Of a stretch of DNA of 64,000 bases, positions 18,820 through 27,446 are shown one piece after another; positions within the stretch are counted from its first letter, which is position 1; every line of letters starts with the position of its first letter. This DNA is from Sphingobium sp. SCG-1 (lineage in GTDB: Bacteria; Pseudomonadota; Alphaproteobacteria; Sphingomonadales; Sphingomonadaceae). The DNA is taken from the NCBI RefSeq assembly GCF_002953135.1, contig NZ_CP026372.1:1488001-1552000 (forward strand), in the 5' to 3' direction. The notes under the pieces are model-generated. The model was given only the letters and a program-made list of their open reading frames with translations, had not been told where the DNA came from and made no database searches. The position numbers and the translations under genes were made by a program.

Positions 18820-20808
18820 CTACAGCTCGATGCCGTCGCCGGGATCTAGGGACGCCTGGCGAGCCACCTGGCGCATGGTCTGGTTCATGCGCGAGAGACG
18901 TGCGGCGTCTTCATCGGCGTCGTCGCGGGGATCCATCTCGAACTCGTTCTCGATAGGTTTATTGATCTCGACTGGCTTCGCGCGGCTCAGCTCGGGCTGA
19001 TGCCGGCGCTCGGAGTCGGTCGTATCCTCATCTTCCGATCCGCTCCCGCCGCCGGTAGCAGTCGCCCCGGGCGGTATTGCCGGAAGGGGGAGCGTGCTCC
19101 AGTCGTCGGGCCGGGCCGTTGTCGGTTTCACCAACGTCGGCGGCGTCAGGATGCGCTCCTGAAACCGGCGGTCCTCATAGTATTTGGCCTTCTTCGCGCG
19201 GATCGGCGGGGTTCCCGCCACCATGACGATCTCGTCGGCGGGCGGAAGCTGCATGATCTCGCCGGGTGTCATCAGTTGCCGGGCTGTTTCCGAGCGCGAG
19301 ACCATCATGTGACCGAGCCAGGGCGAGAGGCGATGGCCGGCATAGTTCTTCATCGCTCGCATCTCGGTGGCGGTGCCGAGCGCATCGGAGACGCGCTTCG
19401 CGGTGCGTTCGTCATTGGTCGCGAAGCTGACGCGGACATGGCAGTTGTCGAGAATCGAGTTGTTCGGCCCGTAGGCCTTCTCGATCTGGTTCAGCGACTG
19501 GGCGATGAGGAAGGCTTTAAGGCCGTAGCCAGCCATGAAGGCGAGCGCACTCTCGAAGAAGTCGAGGCGGCCGAGCGCCGGAAACTCGTCGAGCATGAGC
19601 AGCAGCCGATGCCGGTTTCCCTTCGACTGCAAATCCTCGGTCAGGCGCCGGCCGACCTGATTGAGGATCAGGCGGATCAGCGGCTTGGTCCGGTTGATGT
19701 CCGAGGGCGGCACGACGAGGTAGAGCGTGGTCGGATGCTTGCTGCCGACGATATCGACGATGCGCCAGTCGCAGCGGCGCGTGACCTCGGCGACGACGGG
19801 GTCGCGATAGAGGCCGAGAAATGACATCGCGGTCGACAGCACGCCCGACCGCTCGTTGTCGGACTTATTCAGCAGTTCGCGTGCGGCGCTGGCGATCACG
19901 GGATGCGGGCCAGCCTCGCCGAGATGGGCCGTCTTCATCATGGCGGCGAGCGTCGACTCGATCGGCCGCTTCGGATCGGAGAGGAAGGCGGCGACGCCAG
20001 CCAAGGTCTTGTCGGCTTCTGCGTAGAGGACGTGCAGGATCGCGCCGACCAGCAGCGCATGGCTGGTTTTTTCCCAGTGATTCCGCTTCTCCAGCGAGCC
20101 TTCCGGATCGACGAGAATGTCGGCGATATTCTGCACGTCACGAACTTCCCACTCGCCGCGGCGCACCTCGAGCAACGGATTGTAGGCGGCCGACTTCGTA
20201 TTGGTCGGATCGAACAGGAGCACGCGGCCGTGGCGGGCGCGATAGCCCGCCGTGAGTGTCCAGTTCTCCCCCTTGATGTCGTGGACGATGGCGGAGCCCG
20301 GCCAGGTCAGCAGTGACGGCACGACCAGGCCGACGCCCTTGCCGGATCGTGTGGGCGCGAAGCACAGAACATGCTCGGGACCGTCATGGCGGAGATAGTC
20401 GCGATCAAATTTGCCGAGGACGACGCCATCCATGCCCAGCAGGCCGGCGGCGCGGACTTCGCCGGCGCCAGCCCAGCGGGCGGAGCCGAAGGTCTCGGCG
20501 TTCTTGGCTTCACGCGCCCGCCAGACCGACATGCCGATCGCGACGGCGATGGAGATGAAGCCGCCGGACGCGGCGATATAGGCGCCCTCGATGAAGATCG
20601 GCGGGGCATAGGCATCGTAGAAATACCACCACCAGAAGAAGGCCGGCGGATAGTAGATCGGCCAGTCGGCCAGTTCGAACCATGGAAGTCCGAGCTGCGG
20701 CTGGAAGCCGAGACGGTAGGCCGTCCACTGCGTCGCCGCCCAGGTTGTCATCAGCACGATCAGGAAGACGGTGAGGATCTGGCCCCACAGGATTTTGGTC
20801 GCCGACAT
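18820..20808 (-). CDS. traG: TraG, VirD4-like type IV coupling protein
   Basis: 662 aa. Two N-terminal membrane segments (about residues 8-26 and 65-95), Walker A FAPTRSGKGVG near residue 148, Walker B LLMLDEFPALGRL and the coupling-protein motif FLIAQSLNQIEKAYG. It links the relaxosome to the T4SS and pumps DNA. It lies 24 bp after the relaxase gene, the normal order in Tn4371-type elements. Confidence 0.95.
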   Translation of the reverse strand: MSATKILWGQILTVFLIVLMTTWAATQWTAYRLGFQPQLGLPWFELADWPIYYPPAFFWWWYFYDAYAPPIFIEGAYIAASGGFISIAVAIGMSVWRAREAKNAETFGSARWAGAGEVRAAGLLGMDGVVLGKFDRDYLRHDGPEHVLCFAPTRSGKGVGLVVPSLLTWPGSAIVHDIKGENWTLTAGYRARHGRVLLFDPTNTKSAAYNPLLEVRRGEWEVRDVQNIADILVDPEGSLEKRNHWEKTSHALLVGAILHVLYAEADKTLAGVAAFLSDPKRPIESTLAAMMKTAHLGEAGPHPVIASAARELLNKSDNERSGVLSTAMSFLGLYRDPVVAEVTRRCDWRIVDIVGSKHPTTLYLVVPPSDINRTKPLIRLILNQVGRRLTEDLQSKGNRHRLLLMLDEFPALGRLDFFESALAFMAGYGLKAFLIAQSLNQIEKAYGPNNSILDNCHVRVSFATNDERTAKRVSDALGTATEMRAMKNYAGHRLSPWLGHMMVSRSETARQLMTPGEIMQLPPADEIVMVAGTPPIRAKKAKYYEDRRFQERILTPPTLVKPTTARPDDWSTLPLPAIPPGATATGGGSGSEDEDTTDSERRHQPELSRAKPVEINKPIENEFEMDPRDDADEDAARLSRMNQTMRQVARQASLDPGDGIEL

Positions 20809-20832
20809 GCGGGCACTCCTTTCTTGGTTGGG

Positions 20833-22572
20833 CTACATGCCGAGGCCACGATTGCGGCCGAAACTCCAGTCGACGCCGCCGGCGCCGCGCGAAACGCCGG
20901 AGACGTGCTGACCGATCTGGCGTTCAAGGGTTGGCGACCAGGGCACGAGCTGGAAGCCGAGGCCGTCGTCGATCATGGCGAAGCGGCCGGAGGCGAGCGC
21001 GAAGCGCTGGCGATAGGTGCCTGCCACGTACTCGCCCGTCCCGGCCTTCGTGAACTGACGCCCGGTCTCGGCGGCGAGCTGCTCGCCCAGGGCCTCCACC
21101 TCGCGCTGGCGCAGCTTGTCGATCAGGCCCGGCGAGAAGCTGACACCGCGGGTTTGCCGCTCCGCGAGCCCCTGGCCGACGAGATGGTCGGCACGCCGGT
21201 CCATCGCTTGGCGCACCTCCGCGCCGAAGCCGCCGCCGCCGAGCGCGACGGGATCGCGGGCGATGGCTTGCCGATCGAGCCAGGTGGCGCCGGTCGCATT
21301 GACCTGCCGTTCGATGTCGAGATCGGAGCGGACCGCGAGCGCGACGCGGCGGCGGCCTTGCGCGTCATCGAACTTGCGCAGCTCGACGATCGAGCCCGGC
21401 GCGCTGTCCCCAGCGGCATCGAGGTCGGGCAACTTGATGTGGTGGGTCCGCCCATCGGTGCCATCGACGACGGCATAGGCGGTGCCCTTCAGCTCATCGT
21501 CGAGACCACGATCGACCAGCCGTCCGACGACGGGATCGTTGAGGCTCTCGCCGGCGAGCACGTAGCTGGCTGCGCCGCGCTCGATGCCGCGCTCGGTCAG
21601 GCCGCGATGGATGCGCTTGATGATGTCGCCGCGCTCGCCCAGCTCGCGCAGCGTTTCCTCGGCGTTCTCCGACACCATCCACTGGCCGGGGCCGACCTGA
21701 TCGGCGAGACCGAGCGTCTCCAGCTTGCGCAGCCGGCCGACCTTCATCGCATGAAATTCGTCCGGTTGGCGGTCGGGGTGCGGGGCAAGGTCGATGACGC
21801 CGGTGCGATAGCTGTCGCGGGCAAGTTGCCGGTCGAGATTGGTCCAGCGCTCCGCCTCGATCTGCCGTTCAAGGTTGCGGCGGATCTCGTGATCGGTGCG
21901 CGGCCCCAGCTCCTGGGTGACGAGATCCTGCGCGCGAGCGCGCATGCCCTCCTTGATGTAGTCGCGGGAGATGACGAGGTCCTGGCCGTCATCGGTGCGG
22001 CCGCGCAGGATGATGTGGACGTGCGGGTTGTCGGTGTTCCAGTGATCGACGCCGACCCAGTCGAGCTTGGTTCCGAGGTCGTCTTCCATCTGGCCCATCA
22101 GATCGCGGGCGAAGGTCTTCAGGTCGGACATCTCCGTTGCGTCCTCGGGTGAGACGATGAAGCGAAAGTGATGGCGGTCATCCTGGGTGCGCTTGGCGAA
22201 GGCCTTGGGATCGGCGTCCTCGGTGTCCGGCCCAAACAGCTTGGCTTTCTCCCCATCCCGGGTGACACCCTCGCGCCGCAGATAGCTGAGGTGGGCAGAG
22301 AGCGGGGCGGCCCGCGCCGTATGACGGACGACGCGGGTCTTGATCACCGTGTTGCGCGATCGGCTAGTCAGGAGACGATTGGCCTGCACGGTCGCGCGCT
22401 GACCGCGGCCAAACCGCGAGCGGTTGCCCGAGCTGATCTTGCCGGAGCGTGAGACGCTGCCGCCGGCCCGCTGGGCGGCCGCGAGCGCCTGCGCGATGAA
22501 GGGCCGCGCCTGCTGTGCGCGGGTGGAGCGGATGCGGCCCGGCCGGATGCGGAAATCGTCCTCTCCGCTCAT
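20833..22572 (-). CDS. virD2: VirD2-like relaxase with DUF3363
   Basis: 579 aa. The N-terminal relaxase domain carries the His-rich metal motif NTDNPHVHIILRG and a following RDYIKEGMRARA helix; the C-terminal half is DUF3363. It nicks oriT and pilots the strand into the recipient. ATG 22572 gives MSGEDDFRIRPGRIRS, the usual family start; an in-frame ATG at 22590 is also possible. An inverted repeat that may be oriT lies 100-170 bp upstream. Confidence 0.93.
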   Translation of the reverse strand: MSGEDDFRIRPGRIRSTRAQQARPFIAQALAAAQRAGGSVSRSGKISSGNRSRFGRGQRATVQANRLLTSRSRNTVIKTRVVRHTARAAPLSAHLSYLRREGVTRDGEKAKLFGPDTEDADPKAFAKRTQDDRHHFRFIVSPEDATEMSDLKTFARDLMGQMEDDLGTKLDWVGVDHWNTDNPHVHIILRGRTDDGQDLVISRDYIKEGMRARAQDLVTQELGPRTDHEIRRNLERQIEAERWTNLDRQLARDSYRTGVIDLAPHPDRQPDEFHAMKVGRLRKLETLGLADQVGPGQWMVSENAEETLRELGERGDIIKRIHRGLTERGIERGAASYVLAGESLNDPVVGRLVDRGLDDELKGTAYAVVDGTDGRTHHIKLPDLDAAGDSAPGSIVELRKFDDAQGRRRVALAVRSDLDIERQVNATGATWLDRQAIARDPVALGGGGFGAEVRQAMDRRADHLVGQGLAERQTRGVSFSPGLIDKLRQREVEALGEQLAAETGRQFTKAGTGEYVAGTYRQRFALASGRFAMIDDGLGFQLVPWSPTLERQIGQHVSGVSRGAGGVDWSFGRNRGLGM

Positions 22573-22582
22573 GGCCGCGATC

Positions 22583-22745
22583 CCGCACATCGCGCAATCG
22601 CGCGGAAATCCTTAACGAAATGGCGAATGCGCAGGCTGCGCCGATCAGGCGCACCTCGCGCAAATACTCTGTAAGTTCCTGAAAACACACGACCGCACCA
22701 AGCCGCACATCGCGCGCTTTTATCTCGCCATCGTGCGGTTGTGTT
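22583..22745. other. Candidate oriT / relaxase promoter region with inverted and direct repeats
   Basis: The 244-bp gap between relaxase and transglycosylase genes holds an imperfect inverted repeat (AACACA-CG-ACCGCAC at 22684-22698 against GTGCGGTTGTGTT at 22733-22745, perfect apart from a 2-nt CG insertion) and two exact copies of CCGCACATCGCGC (22583-22595 and 22703-22715). An oriT beside the relaxase gene is usual for this relaxase group. I could not assign a nic site. Confidence 0.45.
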
Positions 22746-22816
22746 GCCTGCTCCTCCTCCCCGGACCGCCTTCTGTCCGCCAGAGCCCGCCATTCCCCGA
22801 TCCGGTGCGAACGCCG

Positions 22817-23575
22817 TCATCGGGGGCTTTCTGATGCATTGCGAGCCACGAACAGCCCATCGGTGCGTGGCGCAATCGCGTTTGGATCGCGCGCCGGGGC
22901 TGGCGTTGTTGCTTCATCCGGTGCGCTTTCACGTTGCACCGGAGCGACGGTCATGCTGCTCGATGGCTGCACGACGAAGAGCGGCGCACGGGTCCAGGCG
23001 AGCGGATCGGCGGCCGCCACCACGACGGGGGAGACCATCTCGCCGCCACCGACGACGGGTCCGAGCATGGCGACATAGGTGCGCGTTTCGGCGGGCAATG
23101 GGCGTCCGGCGAGAGACTCTTCGTAGCGCCCAGGCCCAGCATTGTAAGCCGCGAGGAAGCCCGGCGAACCGTAGCGGTCGTGCATCTCGCGCAGATACGC
23201 CGCGCCCGCCAGGATGTTGTCGCGCGGATCGTAAGGGTTCGCCCCGAGGCCGTGACGGGCGCGAAGGCTGGCCCAGGTGGCCGGCATGATTTGCATCAGC
23301 CCCATCGCGCCGGCCGAGGAGATGGCGCGCACATCACTGGCGCTTTCAACGCGCATGACGGCGCGAATCCACGCTTCGGGAATGCCGAACCGTTGCGCCG
23401 CTTCGGTGATGAAGGCGGCGTAGGGATCGGCGCGCGACGGGCGATCGGCGGGCATCTCCTGCGCAGCGGCGGGCGCGAGCGGCGCGGCGAGGAGCAGGCC
23501 GGAAAGGAGAAGGAAGGCTGCGCGTCGGAGGGCGATCCTCCCTCCGACGACAGGTTGCGACCGGATGACGGGCAT
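22817..23575 (-). CDS. Lytic transglycosylase (VirB1-like)
   Basis: 252 aa. Start MPVIRSQPVVG at 23575, followed by a signal peptide (AAFLLLSGLLLAAPLAPAAAQ). The SLT fold has catalytic Glu in IRAVMRVESASD, then SAGAMGLMQIMPATW and AAYNAGPGRYEES. Opens the cell wall for the transfer channel. Lies between the relaxase and DUF736 genes as in related ICEs. Confidence 0.92.
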   Translation of the reverse strand: MPVIRSQPVVGGRIALRRAAFLLLSGLLLAAPLAPAAAQEMPADRPSRADPYAAFITEAAQRFGIPEAWIRAVMRVESASDVRAISSAGAMGLMQIMPATWASLRARHGLGANPYDPRDNILAGAAYLREMHDRYGSPGFLAAYNAGPGRYEESLAGRPLPAETRTYVAMLGPVVGGGEMVSPVVVAAADPLAWTRAPLFVVQPSSSMTVAPVQRESAPDEATTPAPARDPNAIAPRTDGLFVARNASESPR

Positions 23576-23579
23576 CGCT

Positions 23580-23927
23580 TTAGTCCCGCTCGCCGCGCTT
23601 CGGCGGGCGGTTCCAATGCAAGCCCCAGCCGGATTTATCATCGGCCGACTGGAAGAGATTGGCGCGGATTGGATGACCGAAGGTCGGATCGTCGATCTGC
23701 AGCGAGACGTAATCGCCGGCCTTCTCGCCGGTACGCTTCCAACCCGCGCCGATCTCGGCGCCGGGTTCGTTGTTCATACCGTCGAAGACATGAACGCGGA
23801 AATCCGGCGCATTCTCGGCATCGGAGGCCTCGGCCGGAATGATGATGATGTCCTGCTGCAACAAGAGCGTTTGCAAATGGCCGATGAAGCCGGAATCGTC
23901 GCGCGTGAATTGACCGATCAGGGACAT
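23580..23927 (-). CDS. DUF736 protein (copy 1)
   Basis: 115 aa, start MSLIGQFTRDDSGFIGHL. DUF736 proteins are small beta-rich proteins of unknown function tied to alphaproteobacterial conjugative elements. Conserved features seen: IGAGWKRTGEKAGDYVSLQIDDPTF and the ending LHWNRPPKR. It is a diverged paralogue of the DUF736 gene at 29156. Confidence 0.9.
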   Translation of the reverse strand: MSLIGQFTRDDSGFIGHLQTLLLQQDIIIIPAEASDAENAPDFRVHVFDGMNNEPGAEIGAGWKRTGEKAGDYVSLQIDDPTFGHPIRANLFQSADDKSGWGLHWNRPPKRGERD

Positions 23928-23972
23928 GATTTTCTCCGTGGCTGTGCGGTGGACAAGGTCATGGGCGTGCCG

Positions 23973-24518
23973 TCACCGCGTCGGCGCGCGCCAGACGAAG
24001 CGGCCATCGCCGACCTCGTCGGTGTAGAGCGGGGTGGCCCGGCCAATGACCGAGCTGGCGGGGAGCGGACCGAAGTAGCGGCCGTCGAGGCTGTCGCGGA
24101 CTTCCCAGTTCATCAGGAACAGCTCACCGTCCGCGACCACGCGGCAGCCTTGCCAGATCGGCAATGGTCGGCCGCGACGGTCGTGGTCCAGCGCATCGCC
24201 CATCGGCACGGCATCGACCGTGATGGCGAGCCCTGTTCTGCACACGCGCTGCCCGGGAAGCGCCGCGACGTGCTTCATGAGAGGCACGCCGCGCGGCAGA
24301 TATCCGCCGTCCGAGAGGAAGGTCGCGAGCGGCTCGGGCGCGCGGACTGCGACCAGATCGGTAACGTCCAGCCGGCCAGGTGCGCCGATCGCGTACAGGC
24401 CGATCGACGTGCTCGCCGAAGCATTCCAGATCAGCTTCGGCGCGAACGAGGCGATCGACGCGATGCCGAGCAGCGACACGGCGGCCGTCGTGACCAAGGC
24501 ATAGGCGAGCCGCGTCAT
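23973..24518 (-). CDS. traF: TraF, S26-family signal peptidase
   Basis: 181 aa. N-terminal membrane span, then nucleophile Ser in ASTSIGLYAIG, general-base Lys in VPLMKHVAALPGQRVC and a late NWEVRDSLDGRYFGPLPASSVIGRA block. TraF-type proteases mature or cyclise the conjugative pilin (TrbC here). The start overlaps the DUF2840 stop as ATGA. Confidence 0.92.
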   Translation of the reverse strand: MTRLAYALVTTAAVSLLGIASIASFAPKLIWNASASTSIGLYAIGAPGRLDVTDLVAVRAPEPLATFLSDGGYLPRGVPLMKHVAALPGQRVCRTGLAITVDAVPMGDALDHDRRGRPLPIWQGCRVVADGELFLMNWEVRDSLDGRYFGPLPASSVIGRATPLYTDEVGDGRFVWRAPTR

Positions 24519-25033
24519 GCGCCAATCTCCCGGCGCAGAATGAAGGCGCGGTGCTGCTGCGCATCGTAGGCGCGCGGGGCTTCGCCGACGGTCAGCCGGT
24601 TATGGACATGACGCCAGTGATCCGGTGAAACCTCGATCGCATCGATGCCGCGCGCCTCGATCGCATCGATGAGCTGGAGCACGCGCTCCACCTTCGGCCA
24701 GCCATCGGCGCGCAGCAGGATGTCGCCACCGGGGCGCACGAATGGCAGGGTCTGACAGTGCTCACCGGCATTCACGGCGCGGACGATGTCGAGGCGCGAC
24801 AGCGCGGTGCCGTAATCGTTGGAAGTCCAGCGAACGAAGGCGAAGACGCTGTTCGGTGCGAACGACACGACGCGTCGACGGCGGTCGAGGATTTGTTCGG
24901 CTGTCTCAAGGCCGAACCTGATCCAGAACTCGATCTTCTTCTCAATCCACGTCAGCTCGACATGGGTCAGGGCATCGGCGGCAAGCGCACTCGGCAAGCC
25001 GCTGCGCACCGATGCGTGGGCGACGCCGATCAT
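24515..25033 (-). CDS. DUF2840 protein
   Basis: 172 aa, start MIGVAHASVRSG at 25033 with GGAG upstream. The block THVELTWIEKKIEFWIRFG...FAPNSVFAFVRWTSNDYGT is the DUF2840 signature, a family restricted to these ICEs and placed between parA and traF. Function unknown. Coupled by overlaps to both neighbours. Confidence 0.88.
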   Translation of the reverse strand: MIGVAHASVRSGLPSALAADALTHVELTWIEKKIEFWIRFGLETAEQILDRRRRVVSFAPNSVFAFVRWTSNDYGTALSRLDIVRAVNAGEHCQTLPFVRPGGDILLRADGWPKVERVLQLIDAIEARGIDAIEVSPDHWRHVHNRLTVGEAPRAYDAQQHRAFILRREIGA

Positions 25034-25284
25034 TGTGGATCTCCTTCGCTGTGTGGGAATTCGCGCTCGAACAGGGCGCGCAGCATGTCGGCGACGGTCT
25101 GTCCGCGCTGGAAGGCTGCGATCTTGATCCGGCCGCGCATGTCGGCGGTGACGTCGATCGTCAGTCGGGCAGCGAAGTCGGCCGCGGGCTCCGCACGCGG
25201 CGATGGCCGGTCTGGCGCCTTGATCCAGCTTTCCGGGTCCGCCGGCCGAGCGGCGAAGCTGCGTTTCGGGGATCGCTCGCTCAT
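25030..25284 (-). CDS. Small ParA partner, possible centromere-binding protein
   Basis: 84 aa. A disordered, charged N-terminus and a C-terminal segment (ARLTIDVTADMRGRIKIAAFQRGQTVADMLRALFE) that reads like a ribbon-helix-helix. Encoded directly after parA with a 4-bp overlap, the position of ParG/omega-type partners of small ParA ATPases. Assigned from position and fold guess. Confidence 0.7.
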   Translation of the reverse strand: MSERSPKRSFAARPADPESWIKAPDRPSPRAEPAADFAARLTIDVTADMRGRIKIAAFQRGQTVADMLRALFEREFPHSEGDPQ

Positions 25285-25919
25285 ACGCCGATCCTCGCGA
25301 CTTCGGCGGCGAGTGCGGCGATCTCCCGCGCGGCAGGCGAGGTGTCGTCCTGCTCGGCGGCGAGCCGTCCGGTCTGAACGACATCGGCGAAAGCGATGCG
25401 CTGGCCGATGGTTGTCAGGAGCGGCGGCGGGTCATGATCGGCCAGCGTCTCGGCGGTCTCCCGGGCGAGCACTGTGCGCGCCGCGCAGCGGTTCAGCACG
25501 AACCGGGCTTTCAGGTCCGGGCGGTAGATCCGCGCTTCGTTGAGCAGCGTCAGCATCTCGGCCGACGCCCAGCCGTCGAGCGGCGATGGCTGGACGGGGA
25601 TCAGCACGAGGTCGGCGGCCAGCAGCGCCGAGCGCATTAGCCCGGCGACACGCGGCGGTCCGTCGATGACGACGTGATCGACGTCGCGCGCCAGCTCCGG
25701 CGCTTCGCGGTGGAGCGTATCGCGCGCCAGGCCGACGACACCGAACAGCCGTTCCAATCCCTCCCGGCTGCGTTGCTGCGACCAGTCCAGCGCCGAGCCT
25801 TGTGGATCGGCGTCGATCAGCGTCACGCGCTTGCCATTGCGCGCCCATTCGCCGGCGAGATGCAGGGCGAGCGTCGTCTTGCCGACGCCGCCCTTCTGGT
25901 TGAGGAGCGCGACGATCAT
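25281..25919 (-). CDS. parA: ParA-family partition ATPase
   Basis: 212 aa. Deviant Walker A KGGVGKTT at residues 9-16, Walker B-like VVIDGPPR and DADPQGSALDWS. Small ParA of the plasmid type Ib kind. Its promoter region (25920-26050) is rich in palindromes that could serve as operator and centromere. Confidence 0.93.
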   Translation of the reverse strand: MIVALLNQKGGVGKTTLALHLAGEWARNGKRVTLIDADPQGSALDWSQQRSREGLERLFGVVGLARDTLHREAPELARDVDHVVIDGPPRVAGLMRSALLAADLVLIPVQPSPLDGWASAEMLTLLNEARIYRPDLKARFVLNRCAARTVLARETAETLADHDPPPLLTTIGQRIAFADVVQTGRLAAEQDDTSPAAREIAALAAEVARIGV

Positions 25920-25962
25920 GACGGTCTCCCGGCGATCGGGGACTCGTCCACAGCCGTCGAAA

Positions 25963-26040
25963 AACGGACTTCCGTTAGAAAGATTCCGTAGGAATCTAGG
26001 TTAGATAAGTTACTGGGCTCGCAAGGCGCTGATTTAGCGC
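25963..26040. promoter_or_regulatory. Palindrome cluster upstream of parA (possible operator/centromere)
   Basis: Three inverted repeats lie just upstream of parA: AACGGA-CT-TCCGTT (25963-25976), AGATTCC-GTA-GGAATCT (25981-25997) and GCGCT-GATTT-AGCGC (26026-26040). The stretch is clearly more AT-rich than its surroundings. Sites like these serve as promoter operators and as parS in small-ParA systems. Confidence 0.5.
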
Positions 26041-26056
26041 GATGAATCGGCGATTT

Positions 26057-26121
26057 CGGTCCCCGATAGCACGAGAGTCCGGTCCCCGATGGCACGATAG
26101 TGCCGGTCCCTGATAGCACGA
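26057..26121. repeat. Three direct repeats (iteron-like) next to repA
   Basis: Three copies of CGGTCCCYGATRGCACGA start at 26057, 26080 and 26104, so the period is 23-24 bp, about two helical turns. They end seven bases before the repA stop. A DnaA-box-like TTATCCCCA (26135-26143, one mismatch to TTATNCACA) adjoins. The layout is that of an iteron replication origin served by RepA. Confidence 0.65.
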
Positions 26122-26127
26122 GATGAT

Positions 26128-27015
26128 TCACAGCTTATCCCCAGGGCGAGTTGTCGAGCGGCGACGTCGGCGCGGGATGCCGAGAGCGTCGGGATCGGTG
26201 GGTACGAAGGACAGGATTTCGGGGCCGCCGACGCATTGCTCGATGGTCAGGCGGTAGCCAGGTAGCGGCTGGCGGCGGACGATGTCGCGCAGGTCGTAGG
26301 CGAAGTGCTTGAGCGGCGAGAGGCTGCCGGACTTGGCGTGGAGATGCGGGAAATCGAAGCTCCAGCCGAACTCCTGTTTGCCGCCATGCTTGCGCACGAG
26401 GCGATAGAGCCAGCGCTCCAGGCCGCCGGTCAGCCCGAAATAGTTGCGGTCGATGGTCAGCACCAAAGCATCGTCGAGCACCGCGCCGTAGAACCAGTCG
26501 GGCAGGATCAGTTCGAGCCCGAGCGGCCGGCCGCGGTGATCGGCGCGCTCCTTCCACTCGTTGATCCAGGAGAAGCGGTGCATCCGCCGCTCGGTCGGCT
26601 GGCGGATCGAGGTCGCGATGGTGGTGGATTGAAGCCGGTCGAGCGCGGCCTTCAGCCGGTCGTAATCGCGCAGCGAGACGCCGCGTCCGATGAAGTTCAG
26701 GATCTCATAGGGCGTTGTCGCCATGAGGCGAGACGGGCGCAGGCCGACGTCGCGCGCTTCGACGATCTGCGAGGCCGCCCAGATGAGCACGTCAGCGTCC
26801 CAGATGGTGGCCATGCCATGCTCGGCGACGGCCTCGACCCTGATGACGACCGAGCCCGCCTTGAAGTCGATCGGCGCCAGGCGCTTCGACTTGGCGAGCG
26901 AGAAGAACGGATAGGCCATCAGGTCCTGCGCATCGCGTGGCGCGAGATCGCCGGGGAGCGCTCGGAACAGATCGAGCTGCGCGCGTTCGTCGTGGTGATG
27001 CGGGCGGGACGACAT
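26128..27015 (-). CDS. repA: Replication initiator protein RepA
   Basis: 295 aa. Fits the replication initiator A family carried by Tn4371-like ICEs and some alphaproteobacterial plasmids (AYPFFSLAKSKRLAPIDF, TPYEILNFIGRGVSLRDYDRLKAALDRL, SPLKHFAYDLRDIVRRQ). Such initiators bind iterons and allow replication of the excised circle. Iteron-like repeats sit immediately downstream. Confidence 0.92.
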   Translation of the reverse strand: MSSRPHHHDERAQLDLFRALPGDLAPRDAQDLMAYPFFSLAKSKRLAPIDFKAGSVVIRVEAVAEHGMATIWDADVLIWAASQIVEARDVGLRPSRLMATTPYEILNFIGRGVSLRDYDRLKAALDRLQSTTIATSIRQPTERRMHRFSWINEWKERADHRGRPLGLELILPDWFYGAVLDDALVLTIDRNYFGLTGGLERWLYRLVRKHGGKQEFGWSFDFPHLHAKSGSLSPLKHFAYDLRDIVRRQPLPGYRLTIEQCVGGPEILSFVPTDPDALGIPRRRRRSTTRPGDKL

Positions 27016-27026
27016 GGCCGGACGCC

Positions 27027-27308
27027 TCAGCGCGGCTGGCGGCCGGCGAAGCGGCGGTCCGCAGGCTCTTGCCTCTTGGCGGGCAGCACCGTGCCGCGCG
27101 GATCGGATGTCGAGCTGACAAGGCCGCGATCCGCCCAGGTCTGGAGATCGTCGATGGCGTAGACGACTCGGCCGCCGAGCTTCCGGTAAGCCGGACCGGT
27201 GCCGTAGGTCCGGTGCTTCTCAAGCGTGCGCTCGGACAGTCCGAGGAAGCGAGCGGCTTCCTGCGTTCGCAGGTAGCGTGGCGGAATGCCGGCGGTAGTT
27301 TCGGCCAT
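27027..27308 (-). CDS. AlpA/MerR-like helix-turn-helix protein
   Basis: 93 aa with an excisionase-type HTH near the N-terminus (RYLRTQEAARFLGLSERTLEKHRTYGTGPAYRKLGGRVVYAIDDLQTWAD). Common upstream of repA in these elements. Probably a regulator of the repA-parA-tra block; excisionase-like function is possible but unsupported. Confidence 0.85.
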   Translation of the reverse strand: MAETTAGIPPRYLRTQEAARFLGLSERTLEKHRTYGTGPAYRKLGGRVVYAIDDLQTWADRGLVSSTSDPRGTVLPAKRQEPADRRFAGRQPR

Positions 27309-27395
27309 TGTCGAGCCTCCATGGTCTCGTTGGGGGCCGCTGCCGTCAGGCGGCGGTTCGAGAGCACGGTGGCGTGAAGACGGTGGGTCGGACGA

Positions 27396-27423
27396 TGTCG
27401 AAGATAGAAAGCTAATTTCGACA
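27396..27423. promoter_or_regulatory. Inverted repeat in the alpA promoter region
   Basis: TGTCGAA-N14-TTCGACA lies about 90 bp upstream of the AlpA-like gene and just after the DUF2285 reading frame ends. A plausible operator; no known consensus was matched. Confidence 0.35.
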
Positions 27424-27446
27424 CGCCCCAGCCGGCCGAAGGCAGG

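Noticed and set aside
20371..22152. Long plus-strand open frame (593 codons) opposite the relaxase gene
   Set aside because: Shadow frame; the minus strand encodes an obvious relaxase-DUF3363 protein and TraG.
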